Assembly (NCBI GenBank): GCA_963972065.1
Contig: CAXAVJ010000036.1
Coordinates: 1-31,004 of the forward strand
Length of the DNA stretch: 31,004 nucleotides
Direction: 5' to 3'
Source of the DNA: UBA1479 sp963972065
GTDB lineage: Bacteria > Pseudomonadota > Alphaproteobacteria > Rhodospirillales > Casp-alpha2
Position numbers and translations under genes: made by a program. The first letter of the stretch is position 1, and each line of letters begins with the position of its first letter. Below the pieces are notes generated by a model. It worked only from the letters and a program-made list of their open reading frames with translations. It did no database searches and was not told the origin of the DNA. Below are positions 30,967 to 31,004 of this stretch, one piece after another.

Positions 30967-31004
30967 TCAGCCGCCCGTCACCGGCGGGAAAAACGCGACC
31001 TCGT
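30967..31004 (-). CDS. moaD: Molybdopterin synthase sulfur carrier subunit, C-terminal end
   Basis: Only the last 11 full codons are in the window, reading EVAFFPPVTGG then TGA. The 'FPPV.GG' ending is the MoaD signature: the terminal Gly-Gly enters the MoaE active site and carries the thiocarboxylate. The gene continues beyond the window edge. Position directly upstream of moaE supports the call. Confidence 0.9.
   Translation of the reverse strand, partial: EVAFFPPVTGG

Noticed and set aside
1..31004. A mobile element, prophage, CRISPR array or defence island
   Set aside because: No transposase, integrase, phage, Cas or restriction genes, no spaced direct-repeat array, and gene content is core-like throughout.

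Overview
The window is about 31 kb of GC-rich chromosomal DNA whose gene content (TctABC-type uptake, PetP/PetR-like regulators, MidA, UbiK/BMFP, PHA phasin, CsaA) points to an alphaproteobacterium, most likely of Rhodospirillales type. That placement is inferred from protein content; no rRNA gene is present. I see no tRNA, CRISPR array, insertion sequence, integrase or phage gene. About 33 protein genes are packed tightly, and the longest stretch without a gene is 287 bases (15340-15626). The high GC content leaves many long open frames antisense to real genes, and these are not annotated.

Layout. (1) 1-2251, plus: end of a phosphonate/phosphate-type ABC transporter, phnD (partial), phnC, phnE. 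(2) 2285-8099: mntP, an SDR dehydrogenase, tctA, tctB and a ROK-family regulator on minus, with the tctC binding-protein gene divergent on plus. This looks like one regulated uptake and oxidation locus for an unknown small molecule, probably a carboxylate, with a palindrome in the divergent control region. A strong bidirectional terminator separates it from the next block. (3) 8184-14875, minus: hldD, lgt, midA, pgeF, a possible 22-residue membrane peptide, a three-repeat lipoprotein and prs. The first three genes overlap or nearly touch; Lgt would lipidate the lipoprotein encoded downstream. (4) 15004-18890, plus: ubiK, ybjN-like, proC, a TetR/COQ9-like gene, a phasin gene with a pair of PhaR-like operators, and csaA. 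(5) 18907-25020, minus: two consecutive two-component systems (hybrid PAS kinase plus LuxR-type regulator; PetR/OmpR-like regulator plus EnvZ-like kinase), headed by a MarR/PetP-like gene. (6) 25164-26063, plus: ilvE, divergent from the MarR gene over a palindromic operator. (7) 26097-31004, minus: a phytanoyl-CoA-dioxygenase-like enzyme, a predicted haem-c-sensing adenylate cyclase, then an overlapping moaD-moaE-HAD-LOG gene string cut by the window edge.

No wholly new system is evident. The best leads are the three-repeat lipoprotein inside the lgt-prs cluster, the ROK regulator that has lost its zinc motif, the CxxCH adenylate cyclase, the moaE-HAD-LOG overlap, and four well-defined candidate operators (upstream of phasin, ilvE/marR, tctC/ROK and the dioxygenase).
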